Positions 1 to 8,166 of a stretch of DNA of 22,190 nucleotides are shown here, one piece after another. Made by a program: the position numbers and the translations under genes. The DNA is from DATHSN01 sp035464115 (GTDB lineage: Bacteria; Actinomycetota; Acidimicrobiia; Acidimicrobiales; SKKL01). Location: contig DATHSN010000097.1 of assembly GCA_035464115.1 (NCBI GenBank), positions 1 through 22,190 of the forward strand. Direction: 5' to 3'. Position 1 is the first letter of the stretch, and each line of letters starts with the position of its first letter. The notes beneath the pieces are model-generated. The model saw only the letters and a program-made list of their open reading frames with translations, had not been told where the DNA came from and did not search any database.

Positions 1-1176
1 GCGGGCCGGTCGAGCCAGGGGTTCGACCCCCTGAGCCGGGACGGGTCGCTCGTGTCCGACGGGCCTGTGCCGAACAAGGACGAGTCCGATGAAGAGGCTG
101 AACGGATCAAGCACGGGAGCTTCACCGTGCCGAACGCCCACACCGTGACCACCCCTGGCGTCGGCTTCTCGGCGACCGAGGGCGTGGTCGTCGGTGAGGG
201 GATGCGCGAGGTGGCCAAGGAGTACGACCGTCCGGTCTGGCGGTTCTTCTCCAAGCTGTTCACCCCGAACATCGACGCGGCCGAGGCCGCCTTCCGGGGC
301 GACGCGCCGGTCGGCGGCGCTGCACCGAAGGTCGAGCAGGTCGACCCCGACGGGGTGAAGGCCTTCGAGATGCTCAAGTCGGGCGCCACCAAGACCACGT
401 ACAACGACGGCACGGTCCGCATCGTTCGGACCGACAACATCGTGGTGACCCACAACCCGGACGGGACCACGACGGTGGAGAACCTCGCCACCGGCGAGAC
501 GACCACCGCGGAGTCGCCGAAGCCGGCGGGCGGCGACGCCGGCCAGCCCGATGAGGAGCACCGCTACGACCTCGCCCCGGAGAAGCGGGCGATCATCGAC
601 GGGATCGCCGGCCGACTCGCGCCGAAGCTGGGGGGCGACGGGCACACCGACCCGGTCGAGACCGACGATCCACCCGTCGGCGGCGGCTCGGGCGACCCGA
701 CCGCCACCCAGGACACGCTGCGAGGCGACGACGGTCGCGCCGACGACGTCGTGGAGACGGGCGGCGGCAACGCTGGTCCCGACTTCGACGGCACCGCCGG
801 TGCGATCGACTACGGACCCGATGCCGACGGGGTCGACATCCCCGCACGGGAGCTCGACCCCTTCGACCAGGCCCGTCCCAACGTCGGCGGCGACGTGCAG
901 CTCATCGCGCCGACACCGCTGATCGACCCGACGCTGCTCGAGCCGACCCGTGAGCGGCTGCTCGCCGACGCCGCTTTCCACCAGATCTACCGCACCCCCC
1001 GCGTCGACGACACCCGCCTCGACGCCCCCGTCGATGGGCAGGCGAGCGACGACGAGATCCCGACCGATGAGATCCCGACTGACGACCCGACCGCGACAGC
1101 CGATCCGGATCCGGTGTTGCCCGAGGACCCGTCGTCCGAACCGGACCACGACGGCGACGAGCTCGACGAGGCGTGA
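1..1176 (+). CDS. Hypothetical acidic protein, 5' end outside window
   Basis: The reading frame is open from base 1 to the TGA at 1174-1176 with the same G/C-ending codon bias throughout, so the gene probably begins upstream. A GTG at 52 is the first internal start candidate (374 aa), but it has no convincing ribosome binding site. I recognise no family. The visible part has a mixed region (roughly residues 20-100 from the GTG, with an aromatic stretch RPVWRFFSKLF), then a Thr-rich segment with DGT-type turns (NDGTVRIV, NPDGTTTVEN). The last 200 residues are low-complexity, rich in Asp, Pro, Gly and Thr, and include a tandem DEIPTDEIPTDD repeat near 1051-1086. There is no signal peptide or membrane segment in the visible part. 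The Asp/Pro-rich tail looks disordered. It sits 102 bp upstream of the LAL regulator on the same strand; a functional link is unknown. Confidence 0.75.
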   Translation, partial: AGRSSQGFDPLSRDGSLVSDGPVPNKDESDEEAERIKHGSFTVPNAHTVTTPGVGFSATEGVVVGEGMREVAKEYDRPVWRFFSKLFTPNIDAAEAAFRGDAPVGGAAPKVEQVDPDGVKAFEMLKSGATKTTYNDGTVRIVRTDNIVVTHNPDGTTTVENLATGETTTAESPKPAGGDAGQPDEEHRYDLAPEKRAIIDGIAGRLAPKLGGDGHTDPVETDDPPVGGGSGDPTATQDTLRGDDGRADDVVETGGGNAGPDFDGTAGAIDYGPDADGVDIPARELDPFDQARPNVGGDVQLIAPTPLIDPTLLEPTRERLLADAAFHQIYRTPRVDDTRLDAPVDGQASDDEIPTDEIPTDDPTATADPDPVLPEDPSSEPDHDGDELDEA

Positions 1177-1276
1177 TCGCTGTCGCGCGACGAAGCGGCT
1201 GGCGAACCCCACGGCGCTGATCGCGCCCGCCGCTCGGTCCTGGCCGTCGACCCGGCCACCTGCCCGCGCGCCGGCG

Positions 1277-1282
1277 TAGTGT
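1277..1282 (+). promoter_or_regulatory. Possible -10 box for a leaderless LAL transcript
   Basis: TAGTGT fits the actinobacterial TANNNT -10 pattern and ends 8 nt before an in-frame GTG at 1291. Neither GTG 1279 nor GTG 1291 has a Shine-Dalgarno sequence. If this box is real, transcription would begin near 1289-1291 and translation would be leaderless from 1291, making the protein four residues shorter. No -35 match is visible, so this is weak. Confidence 0.25.
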
Positions 1283-4032
1283 CTGCGCCGGTGACGGCCT
1301 CCCCCGTGATCGTGGGGCGGTCCCGGGAACGGGACCGGTTGTGCCGCGTGGTCGACGACCTGCGCGGTGGTCGGGTCGCGGTCGCGGTCGTGGTCGGCGA
1401 CGCCGGCATCGGCAAGTCGACCCTGCTCGACCAGGTCGTCGCCCATGCGGTCGTCAGCGGTGTCGACGTGGTGGTCGGGCGAGGCGAGCCCCTCACCGCC
1501 GACCGCCCGGCTCTCGCGCTGCTCGATGCCCTCGATGTGCACCTCGAGGGTGGGGTCGACACCGCGCTGCTGCAGGCGCCGGTGAGCGACCCCTCGACGC
1601 TGCTCGCCCAGCGCCTCGCCGACCAGCTCGACCGGCGGGCGGCGGCGGGGCCGGTGCTCGTCGTCCTCGACGACGTGCAGTGGCTCGACCGGGCGTCGCT
1701 CACCCTGGTCCAGCACCTCGCCAGCCGTTCGTCCGCGACGCCCGTGGGTGTGGTCGCCGCCGCCCGACCGCCGACACCGGGATCTGCGTTGCACCTGTTG
1801 CTGACGGGCCTCGGCGAACGGGTGCTGACCCTCGGTCCGCTCGGCGCCGACGAGATCGACGAGCTCGCCGCCGGTCGCCTGGGGCGAGCAGTCGGCCCCC
1901 GGCTGCGGACGGCGCTCGACTCGGCAGGGGGCAACCCCATGCTGGTCGAGGCGATCCTCGACGCGGCGGTGGGCGGAGGGACCGTCCACGTGGACGCCGA
2001 CCGGGTCGAGCTCACCGGCAACGTCGGGAGCGCGACCCCTGGTCGGGCGATGGCCGACCAGCTGGCGGTGCTCGAGCCCGAGGCGCTCGGAGTCGTGCAG
2101 GCCGCCGCGGTCGCTGGGCGTGAGCTGCGCATCGACGTCCTGACCCGCGTGCTGCGCCGCTCGCCGATCGACGTGGTCCGCCACATCGGCGCCGCCATCA
2201 GCGGCGGCGTCCTGGTGGAGCGCGATGGCGAGGTCGCGTTCCGCCACGACCTGTACCGCGACGCTGCCCTGGCCACCCTGCCCGAGGGCGCCCGCCAGGC
2301 CCTCCACGTCGAGGTCGCCGCCGCGCTGGCCGAGCTCGGCGCACCGGTGCTCGCCATCGCCGACCACTACGCCCGCGGCGCCGAGCCCGGCGACCGGGTC
2401 GCGGCCCGGCACCTCGCCGCCGCCGCGGCGGAGGTGGTGGGCGCCGCCCCGGGGGTGGCGCTGCGGCTGTGCGAGGTCGCCGACACGCTCGCCGGACCCG
2501 GCGAGACCGACCTCGGGGTGCGGGCGACCCGGCTCCGGGCGCTCGCCGGCTGCGGCCGGATCGGCGAGGCGGAGCGGCTCGCCGACTCGGTGCTGCACGC
2601 CGAACCCGACCCGGCCCTCGAAGCCCAGGTGCGCCGTGAGCTGGCCCTCACCGCGTTCATCGACGGTCGACCCGCCGACGCCTCGACCCAGATGCGTCGG
2701 GTCGTGGACCTCGCCCGTGACGATCGTGAGCTGGCCCGGGCCCACGCCGAGCTCGCCTTCGCGTCGCTGCTCGCTCTCGACCGCGACGCCGCACGGGCCA
2801 ACGCCGACCTCGCGGTGCGCGACGGCCAGCTCGTCGGCGACGTCGACGCAGAGGTGATGGGTCGCGCCGTGCTGTGCTGGCAGGACCTGTGGGCCTGCGA
2901 CCTCGACGCAGCGGATGCCGGCGCCGATGCGCTGGCTGACGTGATCGAGGCGGCGCCGCCCGGCCCGTGGCACGCCGTCCAGCCGTGGCTGTCGGTCGCC
3001 GGGGCCCGCCTCGATGTCGACCGTGACGCCGACGCGCTCGAGGCCGCTGAGCGGGGTCGGCACCTGTCGATCGACACCGGGTCGACCTGGGCCACAGCGG
3101 TGTACGACGCGCTGGTCGCCGATGTCTGCTTCCGCAGTGGTCGCCTCGACGACGCCGAGCACCGAGCCCGCGCCGCCGTCGACGGCACGGCGCTCGTCGA
3201 CGGGTTCGGGGTGGAGGTGTGGGCGCGGTCGACACTCGCGCACGTGGCGCTCACCCGTGGTGGGCTCGACGCCGCCCTCGCCGAGCTCGAGGCGGCCGAG
3301 GTCGCGCTCAACGACGGCCGGGCCCAGTTCGGTCTCGACCGGCTGGTGCTCGCCCAGGCTCTCGCCCACGAGCTGGCCGCCGACCTCCAGCGGGCCCACG
3401 GCTCGTACCGGGAGGGCTGGGAGCTGATGCAGGCCATCGGCATCGTGCACCCGCTGCCGTCGTTCGCCCCGGGCCTGGTGCGCACCGCGGTCCGGCTCGG
3501 CGTCGCTGACGATCTCGCCGCGGTGACCGAGCGAGTCGAGGCCATGGCTGCGACCACCCGCGTGGGGTCGCACCGGTTGCTCGCCGCCCATGCCCGTGCG
3601 TGGCTGTCTCCCCGACCGGACGCGCTCGACGTGTTGGGCGAGCTGGCCGATGCGGTGGCTCGCCCGGTGCTCGCGCACGCGGCGTGGCGCGACCTCGTCG
3701 AGCTCGAGGAGCGCGTCGGGCGCGCCGACCGGTCCGTCGCCGCGGCTCGACGGGCCGCCGAGCTGGCCGCGGGCTGGCGCATCGACCCCCCACCGGTCGA
3801 CGCGCCGCGCACGAGGGGCGCGCGACCTCGGTTCGGCATCGACGCGCTCACCCCCGCCGAGCGGCGGGTGGCCGACCTCGTCGCCGAGGGCCTCACCAAC
3901 GCCCAGATCGCCGCGGAGCTGGTGGTGTCGCGCCGGACCGTCGACAGCCACGTCCTCGCCGCCTACCGCAAGCTCGAGGTGGCCTCGCGGGTGGCGCTCA
4001 CCCGCAAGATGCTCGAGGTCGCGGCTCCGTGA
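1279..4032 (+). CDS. LAL-type LuxR family regulator with ATPase domain
   Basis: A 917-residue one-component cytoplasmic transcription factor of the large ATP-binding LuxR (LAL/MalT-like) class. Residues 8-50 carry a 'GRSRERD' entry motif and the Walker A loop GDAGIGKST (about 40-48). The Walker B strand VLVVLDDVQW lies near 127-136. A long helical TPR-like middle (about 350-840) follows. The last 61 residues start at LTPAERRVADLVAEGLTN and form a complete LuxR/GerE helix-turn-helix, including the recognition segment VVSRRTVDSHV. In this family ATP and an inducer bind the STAND ATPase, driving oligomerisation and DNA binding; the ligand here is unknown. Start is GTG 1279 or GTG 1291, both without a clear ribosome binding site. 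The TGA overlaps the next gene's GTG by 4 nt, indicating translational coupling to the SARP-like regulator. Confidence 0.93.
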   Translation: MSAPVTASPVIVGRSRERDRLCRVVDDLRGGRVAVAVVVGDAGIGKSTLLDQVVAHAVVSGVDVVVGRGEPLTADRPALALLDALDVHLEGGVDTALLQAPVSDPSTLLAQRLADQLDRRAAAGPVLVVLDDVQWLDRASLTLVQHLASRSSATPVGVVAAARPPTPGSALHLLLTGLGERVLTLGPLGADEIDELAAGRLGRAVGPRLRTALDSAGGNPMLVEAILDAAVGGGTVHVDADRVELTGNVGSATPGRAMADQLAVLEPEALGVVQAAAVAGRELRIDVLTRVLRRSPIDVVRHIGAAISGGVLVERDGEVAFRHDLYRDAALATLPEGARQALHVEVAAALAELGAPVLAIADHYARGAEPGDRVAARHLAAAAAEVVGAAPGVALRLCEVADTLAGPGETDLGVRATRLRALAGCGRIGEAERLADSVLHAEPDPALEAQVRRELALTAFIDGRPADASTQMRRVVDLARDDRELARAHAELAFASLLALDRDAARANADLAVRDGQLVGDVDAEVMGRAVLCWQDLWACDLDAADAGADALADVIEAAPPGPWHAVQPWLSVAGARLDVDRDADALEAAERGRHLSIDTGSTWATAVYDALVADVCFRSGRLDDAEHRARAAVDGTALVDGFGVEVWARSTLAHVALTRGGLDAALAELEAAEVALNDGRAQFGLDRLVLAQALAHELAADLQRAHGSYREGWELMQAIGIVHPLPSFAPGLVRTAVRLGVADDLAAVTERVEAMAATTRVGSHRLLAAHARAWLSPRPDALDVLGELADAVARPVLAHAAWRDLVELEERVGRADRSVAAARRAAELAAGWRIDPPPVDAPRTRGARPRFGIDALTPAERRVADLVAEGLTNAQIAAELVVSRRTVDSHVLAAYRKLEVASRVALTRKMLEVAAP

Positions 4033-5321
4033 GCGGGTCGGCGTCGCCCGCGGCCGGTGGTGAGCCCCTCCAGGTCGAGCCCGATCCGGTCGAGATCCGG
4101 ATGCTCGGACCGATCGAGGTGGTCGTCGCCGGGGCCGCCACCCCGGTGGCGGGGCGCCAGACCCGAGCGGTGCTCGCCGCGCTGGCGCTGCGCCATCCCA
4201 CACCGACGTCCGCCGACGAGCTGGCCGAGCTGGTGTGGCCCGGTGAGCGACCCGATCGGTGGGAGGCGTCGCTGTACGCCCACGTGTCGCGCCTGCGGCG
4301 ACTCCTCGGGTCCGACCGGGTGGTGCGCACCGGCGCCGGCTACCGCCTCGAGGTCGATCGGTCGTCGATCGACCTGCACCGAGCGGCCGACGAGATCACC
4401 GGTGGTCTCGGTGCCCTCGACCGGGGCGACCCCGACCTGGCCGTCACGCTGCTCGGCGCGGCCACCGCCCGCTGGCGGGGGCCCGCGCTGCGCGAGCTCG
4501 AGGACCTGCCCTTCGCCGACGATGCGGCCCGGCGGTGCGCGTCGCTGCGCACCGGGGCGCTCGAGGCACTGGTCGACGCGCTCGTCGTCACCGGTCGCCC
4601 GCTCGACGGTGCCGCGGTGGCCGAGGTGCTGGTGGGGGACGAGCCGTGGAACGAGGATGCCTGGGCCCGCCGCGTCGGGGCCCTGGCCCGCGCCGGGCGG
4701 GTCGGCGACGCCCGCCGGGTCCTCGTCGAGGCGACGTCGGTGCTGGAGCGAGATGTCGGCGCGCCCACCGGTCCGGCGTTGGGGGCGGTCGCCGCCGCCC
4801 TCGATGCCACGAGCGAGGAGAGCGCTGAGCGCCCGACGACGCACCACCCGCCGCTCGACATCGACGCGCTCGACCGGGAGGCGCGCTGGGCCGTGGTGGT
4901 GCTCGCCGTGGCGGGCGGGCCGGTGAGCGCCGACGTGCTCGGCGCCGCCACCGAGATCGACCCACCGGCGCTGATCGCTGCGCTCGACCGGGCCCGGCGG
5001 GCGGGTTGGCTGGACCCCGACGGTCCGCTCCGCCTCGTCGACGACGAGGCGGTGGTCGCGCTCCGCGACCGGCTCGGTGATCCCGAGCGGGCGCTCGTCC
5101 TCCGCCGTCTCGCGGCGGCGGCCAGGGCGTCGGATGGCGCTCGCGACGGAGCTGCGGTGCGGTGGACGCTCGGCGCCGTCGCCGCCGGCCACCCGCTCGC
5201 CGACGCGGTCTCGGCCGGGGGTCGCGGGATCGTGGATGCGGTGCGTCGGGGCGACCTCGCTCGTGCCCGCGAGCTCACCGAGCTGGTCGCCGGCGCGGTC
5301 GAGGACCACCACGAGCGCTGA
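4029..5321 (+). CDS. SARP-like BTAD-domain transcriptional regulator
   Basis: A 430-residue regulator starting at GTG 4029, which shares GTGA with the stop of the LAL gene. An ATG at 4101 is an alternative start just before the DNA-binding domain. Residues 23-108 look like an OmpR/PhoB-type winged helix (RMLGPIEVVV, then SADELAELVWPG, SLYAHVSRLRRLLG, TGAGYRLEV). Residues 115-258 match the helical bacterial transcriptional activation domain, ending with the typical LVEATSVLERDVGAPTGPAL. The C-terminal 150 residues (276-430) resemble the winged-helix and helical region that follows the ATPase in AfsR/LAL proteins, but there is no P-loop anywhere. SARPs activate secondary-metabolite or stress operons by binding direct repeats. 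Coupling to the LAL gene suggests the two act together; no biosynthetic cluster is visible here. Confidence 0.9.
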   Translation: MSGSASPAAGGEPLQVEPDPVEIRMLGPIEVVVAGAATPVAGRQTRAVLAALALRHPTPTSADELAELVWPGERPDRWEASLYAHVSRLRRLLGSDRVVRTGAGYRLEVDRSSIDLHRAADEITGGLGALDRGDPDLAVTLLGAATARWRGPALRELEDLPFADDAARRCASLRTGALEALVDALVVTGRPLDGAAVAEVLVGDEPWNEDAWARRVGALARAGRVGDARRVLVEATSVLERDVGAPTGPALGAVAAALDATSEESAERPTTHHPPLDIDALDREARWAVVVLAVAGGPVSADVLGAATEIDPPALIAALDRARRAGWLDPDGPLRLVDDEAVVALRDRLGDPERALVLRRLAAAARASDGARDGAAVRWTLGAVAAGHPLADAVSAGGRGIVDAVRRGDLARARELTELVAGAVEDHHER

Positions 5322-5347
5322 CCGCGTCGGTGCCGTCGCTGCAGCCA

Positions 5348-5363
5348 CTCCTGGCGGAAGGAG
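5348..5363. terminator. Weak hairpin between convergent genes
   Basis: CTCCT and AGGAG form a 5-bp stem around a 6-nt loop in the 43-bp gap between the converging SARP and TetR genes. There is no T-tract. The position fits a terminator, but the stem is too short to be sure. Confidence 0.25.
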
Positions 5364-5364
5364 C

Positions 5365-5976
5365 TCAGCGGCCGTGCGGTGACGGTTCACCGGCCTCTGC
5401 GATCCAGGCGCGCAGCCCGTCGAGTCCGGGGAGCTGGTACGACCAGAAGCCGCCGATCAGGTGGCGGGTGGCGTCGTCGTCGAGGTCGAGGCGCAGCATC
5501 GCCACGATGGCGCGGCGGGTGTTGTCGAACACGAGGGCGGCCAGCGCCCGCTCGTGGGCCGACAGGGGGCGGGGCGCGCTGGCCTCGAGGTGATCGACGA
5601 GCTGGGTGACGAAGTGCTGGGGGTAGGCCCCGCGCCGGGTGGGTCCGGTGTGGTCGAGCAGGGTGGCGACCTGGCGTCGGTGGGTGAGCCAGAACCCGAG
5701 CAGCTCGTCGGCCGCCGGTGCGGCGTCGAGGGGTTCGGTCAGGGCGGCGACGCGTCGGGCGATGAGATCGTCGAGGTGGGCCACGAACTCGTCGGTGATC
5801 ACGGCCTCGAAGAGGGCCACCTTGTCGGGGACGTAGCGGTAGATGTTGGCGGTCGCGGTCCCGGCCCGGCGGGCGATGCCGGCGAGGGTCGCGCCGTCGA
5901 ACCCGTGGTCGTAGAACTCGTCGCTGGCGGCGGCGAGGATGCGGTCGCGGACCTCGGGCTTCTGGGTCTGGGGCAC
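5365..5976 (-). CDS. TetR/AcrR family transcriptional regulator
   Basis: A 203-residue TetR-type repressor starting at GTG 5976. The N-terminal DNA-binding domain is clear: VRDRILAAASDEFYDHGFDG (9-28), then the helix-turn-helix ATLAGIARRAGTATANIYRYVPDKVALFEAV (29-59), with the usual G...A.IYRY.P.K signature. Residues 60-203 form the variable helical ligand-binding and dimer domain, too divergent to name a ligand. It starts 1 bp after the stop of the amidase gene, so it is the second gene of an amidase-tetR operon. The likely role is to repress its own operon until an amide or related compound binds. A palindrome in front of the amidase (7397-7414) is a plausible operator. Confidence 0.93.
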   Translation of the reverse strand: MPQTQKPEVRDRILAAASDEFYDHGFDGATLAGIARRAGTATANIYRYVPDKVALFEAVITDEFVAHLDDLIARRVAALTEPLDAAPAADELLGFWLTHRRQVATLLDHTGPTRRGAYPQHFVTQLVDHLEASAPRPLSAHERALAALVFDNTRRAIVAMLRLDLDDDATRHLIGGFWSYQLPGLDGLRAWIAEAGEPSPHGR

Positions 5977-5977
5977 G

Positions 5978-7384
5978 TCAGCCGGCGCTCGCGGCCGGGA
6001 CCGGGGGACGGCGGTCGATCCAGGGTCGGGCGGCTTCGAGCTCGAGAGCCAGCTCGAGCAGTGCCCGATCGTCGCCGGGCGCAGCGGCGAGGTGGACCCC
6101 GATCGGCAGTCCGTCGATGTGCTCGTGCGGCAGGGACATCGCCGGGGATCCGGTGATGTTGTGGATCGGGGTGTACCCGATGAGCTGCCCGGTGCGCTCG
6201 ACGAGCGTCTCGCGCCCGAGGTGAGGGGCGAGGGTGCCGAGCTCCCACGGGGCCCGGGTCACGGTGGGGGAGAGCACGACGTCGCAGGTGTCGAACACCC
6301 TGAGGTAGGCCGCCGCCTGGGCGCTCATCGTCCGGGCGGCGCGGCTCCCGCTGTCGTCGGCCAGCTCGCTCGCCCACCCGATGAGCTCGAGTGTGAACGG
6401 CTCGAGCTCGTCGGGGCCGGGTGGCCGGCCCAGCAGCGGTGTGACCATCTGCGCCACCTGCGCCATGGTGAGCGCGGCGGTCACGAAGAAGGCCTCCGAC
6501 AGCGCAACGCCATCGACGTCCAGGTCGCCGATCTCGACGATGCGGTGCCCGAGCTGGTCGAGCAGCACCTGGGTCCGGTCGACGGCGGCGAGCACCTCGG
6601 GTGCGGGGACGGCGCCCATCAGCGTGGTGGTGAGCACGCCGATCGTGCGTCGTTCGGGACCGGGCGCGGTGACCTCGCCGATCGGCTCGAACCGGCGGTC
6701 GGCGCCGCGTCGTTCGGTGGTGGCCAAGAGCCGAGCGCTGTCACGGACCGTGCGGCTCACGCAGTGGTCGACGACGAGGTCGGCGAGCCCGCCCGACTCG
6801 GCGCCGGTGGGCGCACAGCGACCGTTCGACGGCTTGAAGCCGAAGAGTCCGGTCATGGCGGCGGGGAATCGGATCGAGCCGCCGGCGTCGTTGGCGTGGG
6901 CCATGGGGACGATCCCGGCGGCCACCGCCGCGGCCGACCCACCCGAGGACCCGCCGGCGGTCAGGTGGAGGCCCCAGGGGTTCCTCGTGGGGCCCCGCAG
7001 CGCGGACTCGGTGCTGCCGAGGAGCCCGAACTCCGAGCTGGTGGTGGATGCGACGACTCTCAGGCCCGCTCCCAGGAGCCGCTCGGCGTAGGGCGACGGG
7101 TCGCCGGGCGGGTTCTGGGCCAGCAGCCGTGAGCCCATCGACCAGGGCAGGCCCGGGAACGCCAACAGCTCCTTCACGAGGAACGGCACGCCGGCGAAGG
7201 CGCCGTCGGCCGCAGCCTCGGCGGGGCTCGGGCTCAGGTCGGCGATGCAGCCCAACGCGGGCTGGAGCCTCTCGATCAGCGCGCGCGCCGTGGCCTCGAG
7301 CTCGTCGGCGTGCACGTCGCCGCGCCGCACCAGCTCCGCCATCTCGGTGGCGTCCCACGTCAGGTACTCGTCGATCTCGATCAT
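5978..7384 (-). CDS. Amidase signature family hydrolase
   Basis: A 468-residue enzyme of the amidase signature family, which hydrolyses C-N amide bonds with a Ser-cisSer-Lys triad. The triad is intact: Lys71 in PFLVKELLAF, cis-Ser146 in TAGGSSGGSAAAVA, and nucleophile Ser170 in DAGGSIRFPA. The length is normal for the family. The C-terminal half retains the expected SPTV (start of the last domain), the GYTPIHNITGSPAMSLP segment and LPIGVHLAAA. The closest general resemblance is to amidases and cyclic-amide hydrolases of the GatA/NylA group. It is not GatA itself, since gatB and gatC are absent. There is no signal peptide, so it is cytoplasmic. The start is ATG 7384. It is followed 1 bp downstream by a TetR gene that probably controls it. 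The substrate cannot be told from sequence. Confidence 0.93.
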   Translation of the reverse strand: MIEIDEYLTWDATEMAELVRRGDVHADELEATARALIERLQPALGCIADLSPSPAEAAADGAFAGVPFLVKELLAFPGLPWSMGSRLLAQNPPGDPSPYAERLLGAGLRVVASTTSSEFGLLGSTESALRGPTRNPWGLHLTAGGSSGGSAAAVAAGIVPMAHANDAGGSIRFPAAMTGLFGFKPSNGRCAPTGAESGGLADLVVDHCVSRTVRDSARLLATTERRGADRRFEPIGEVTAPGPERRTIGVLTTTLMGAVPAPEVLAAVDRTQVLLDQLGHRIVEIGDLDVDGVALSEAFFVTAALTMAQVAQMVTPLLGRPPGPDELEPFTLELIGWASELADDSGSRAARTMSAQAAAYLRVFDTCDVVLSPTVTRAPWELGTLAPHLGRETLVERTGQLIGYTPIHNITGSPAMSLPHEHIDGLPIGVHLAAAPGDDRALLELALELEAARPWIDRRPPVPAASAG

Positions 7385-7390
7385 CCCGCC

Positions 7391-7421
7391 ACCATACGCG
7401 AATGGACAATCGCGTTTCCAA
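7391..7421 (-). promoter_or_regulatory. Candidate leaderless promoter and TetR operator for amidase-tetR
   Basis: On the minus strand a TATGGT box (7396-7391) lies 6 nt before the amidase ATG, the geometry expected for a leaderless transcript in Actinobacteria. A TTGGAA box (7421-7416) lies 19 bp upstream of it. Between them 7397-7414 (CGCGAATGGACAATCGCG) is an imperfect 18-bp palindrome with 14 of 18 positions symmetric. A repressor bound there would block both boxes. The TetR protein encoded two genes down is the natural candidate. Confidence 0.4.
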
Positions 7422-7452
7422 TCGTCGCGCGGGTACGACCGCGTCGGTCCTG

Positions 7453-7498
7453 GTCGACCCCCGCCCGCCGCTCGGACCGGCGGTCAGCGGGGGTCGAC
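7453..7498 (-). terminator. Long stem-loop at the end of the TerB-like gene
   Basis: GTCGACCCCCGC (7453-7464) is perfectly complementary to 7487-7498, and CCGCCG (7465-7470) to 7478-7483. This gives an 18-bp stem with a 7-nt loop and one 3-nt bulge. The bulge is exactly the stop codon of the minus-strand gene (7484-7486). There is no T-tract, as is common for actinobacterial terminators. It would end transcription of the TerB-like gene before the amidase promoter. Confidence 0.6.
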
Positions 7499-7966
7499 GT
7501 CGAGGGCCGCGGCCAGTCGGGCGAGGTAGCGCAGCTCGAGCTCGCTGACCCGCTCGCCGAACGGGCCGTCGCCCTCCTCGGCGGCGAGCGCGACCTCCTC
7601 GGCGATCTCGTAGAGCCAGCGGCGGAAGGACCGGGCCTCGTCGTCGTCGACCGTCTCGTCGAGCAGGCGACGCACCTCCGCGCAGCGCTCGACGACCACG
7701 TCGGCCAGCTCCTCGTCGGAGCGGCCGCCGGGCTCGGCGTGGGGCAGGTTGTCGCCCGACAGCACGTCGTCGACGACCAGCGCGACCAGGCGGGATCGGG
7801 CACCCCGCTCGGAGGTGCGTCGCACCGACGCCTCGACGGCGCGCAGCTCGCGCTGGCGACCGAGGATGCCGCTCGGATCGGCTGCCATGACCCCGAGGCC
7901 CACCTGCCACGGTGCCAGTCGCAGCGTGGCCCACTGCTCGTCGTCGAAATCGGTCCGCGTCGGCAT
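7484..7966 (-). CDS. Hypothetical TerB-like helical protein
   Basis: A 160-residue soluble protein, probably all-helical. I chose ATG 7966 because AGGAGG lies about 7 nt upstream; a longer frame up to 8098 is open, but its translation is arginine-rich and looks non-coding. The N-terminus has an F-D-x-E-Q-W...L..AP..VGLGVMAAD pattern, and the C-terminus has FRRWLYEIAEEVALAAEEGD followed by VSELELRYLARLAAAL. This general arrangement resembles TerB-like and related uncharacterised actinobacterial proteins, but I cannot confirm the family. There are no membrane segments, and the only cysteine is in a helix. It diverges from the LLM oxidoreductase gene across a 200-bp gap with no recognisable promoter. 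Confidence 0.75.
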   Translation of the reverse strand: MPTRTDFDDEQWATLRLAPWQVGLGVMAADPSGILGRQRELRAVEASVRRTSERGARSRLVALVVDDVLSGDNLPHAEPGGRSDEELADVVVERCAEVRRLLDETVDDDEARSFRRWLYEIAEEVALAAEEGDGPFGERVSELELRYLARLAAALDVDPR

Positions 7967-8166
7967 CGGTGGCCCTCCTGGTCGGCTCCGCCGCTGCGAC
8001 GGACCGGGCCATCCTCTCGCCGGCGGCGCCCGGCGTCCATCGTCGCGATCGTGGCGCCCTCGTCGCCGCCGCGCCCCCTGAGCGGCGACACCGGTCACGC
8101 TCCGGTCGAGCGCAGCGCCCCGGCATCTGGGAGCATCCTCGGGCCGTCCACCCGGAGGAGACGCAC

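Noticed and set aside
12..30. T-arm-like sequence (GGGGTTCGACCCC) suggesting the 3' end of a tRNA
   Set aside because: The stem does not align with a 7-nt T-loop and five proper pairs, no acceptor stem or CCA follows, and the bases are in frame with a coding region that continues downstream.
1322..1345. GGGAAC motif as an ECF promoter
   Set aside because: It lies inside the LAL coding sequence (the GRSRERD codons), with no CGTC at the right distance.
7967..8098. N-terminal extension of the TerB-like protein
   Set aside because: The added residues are almost all Arg, Pro and Gly, and a good AGGAGG site precedes ATG 7966.
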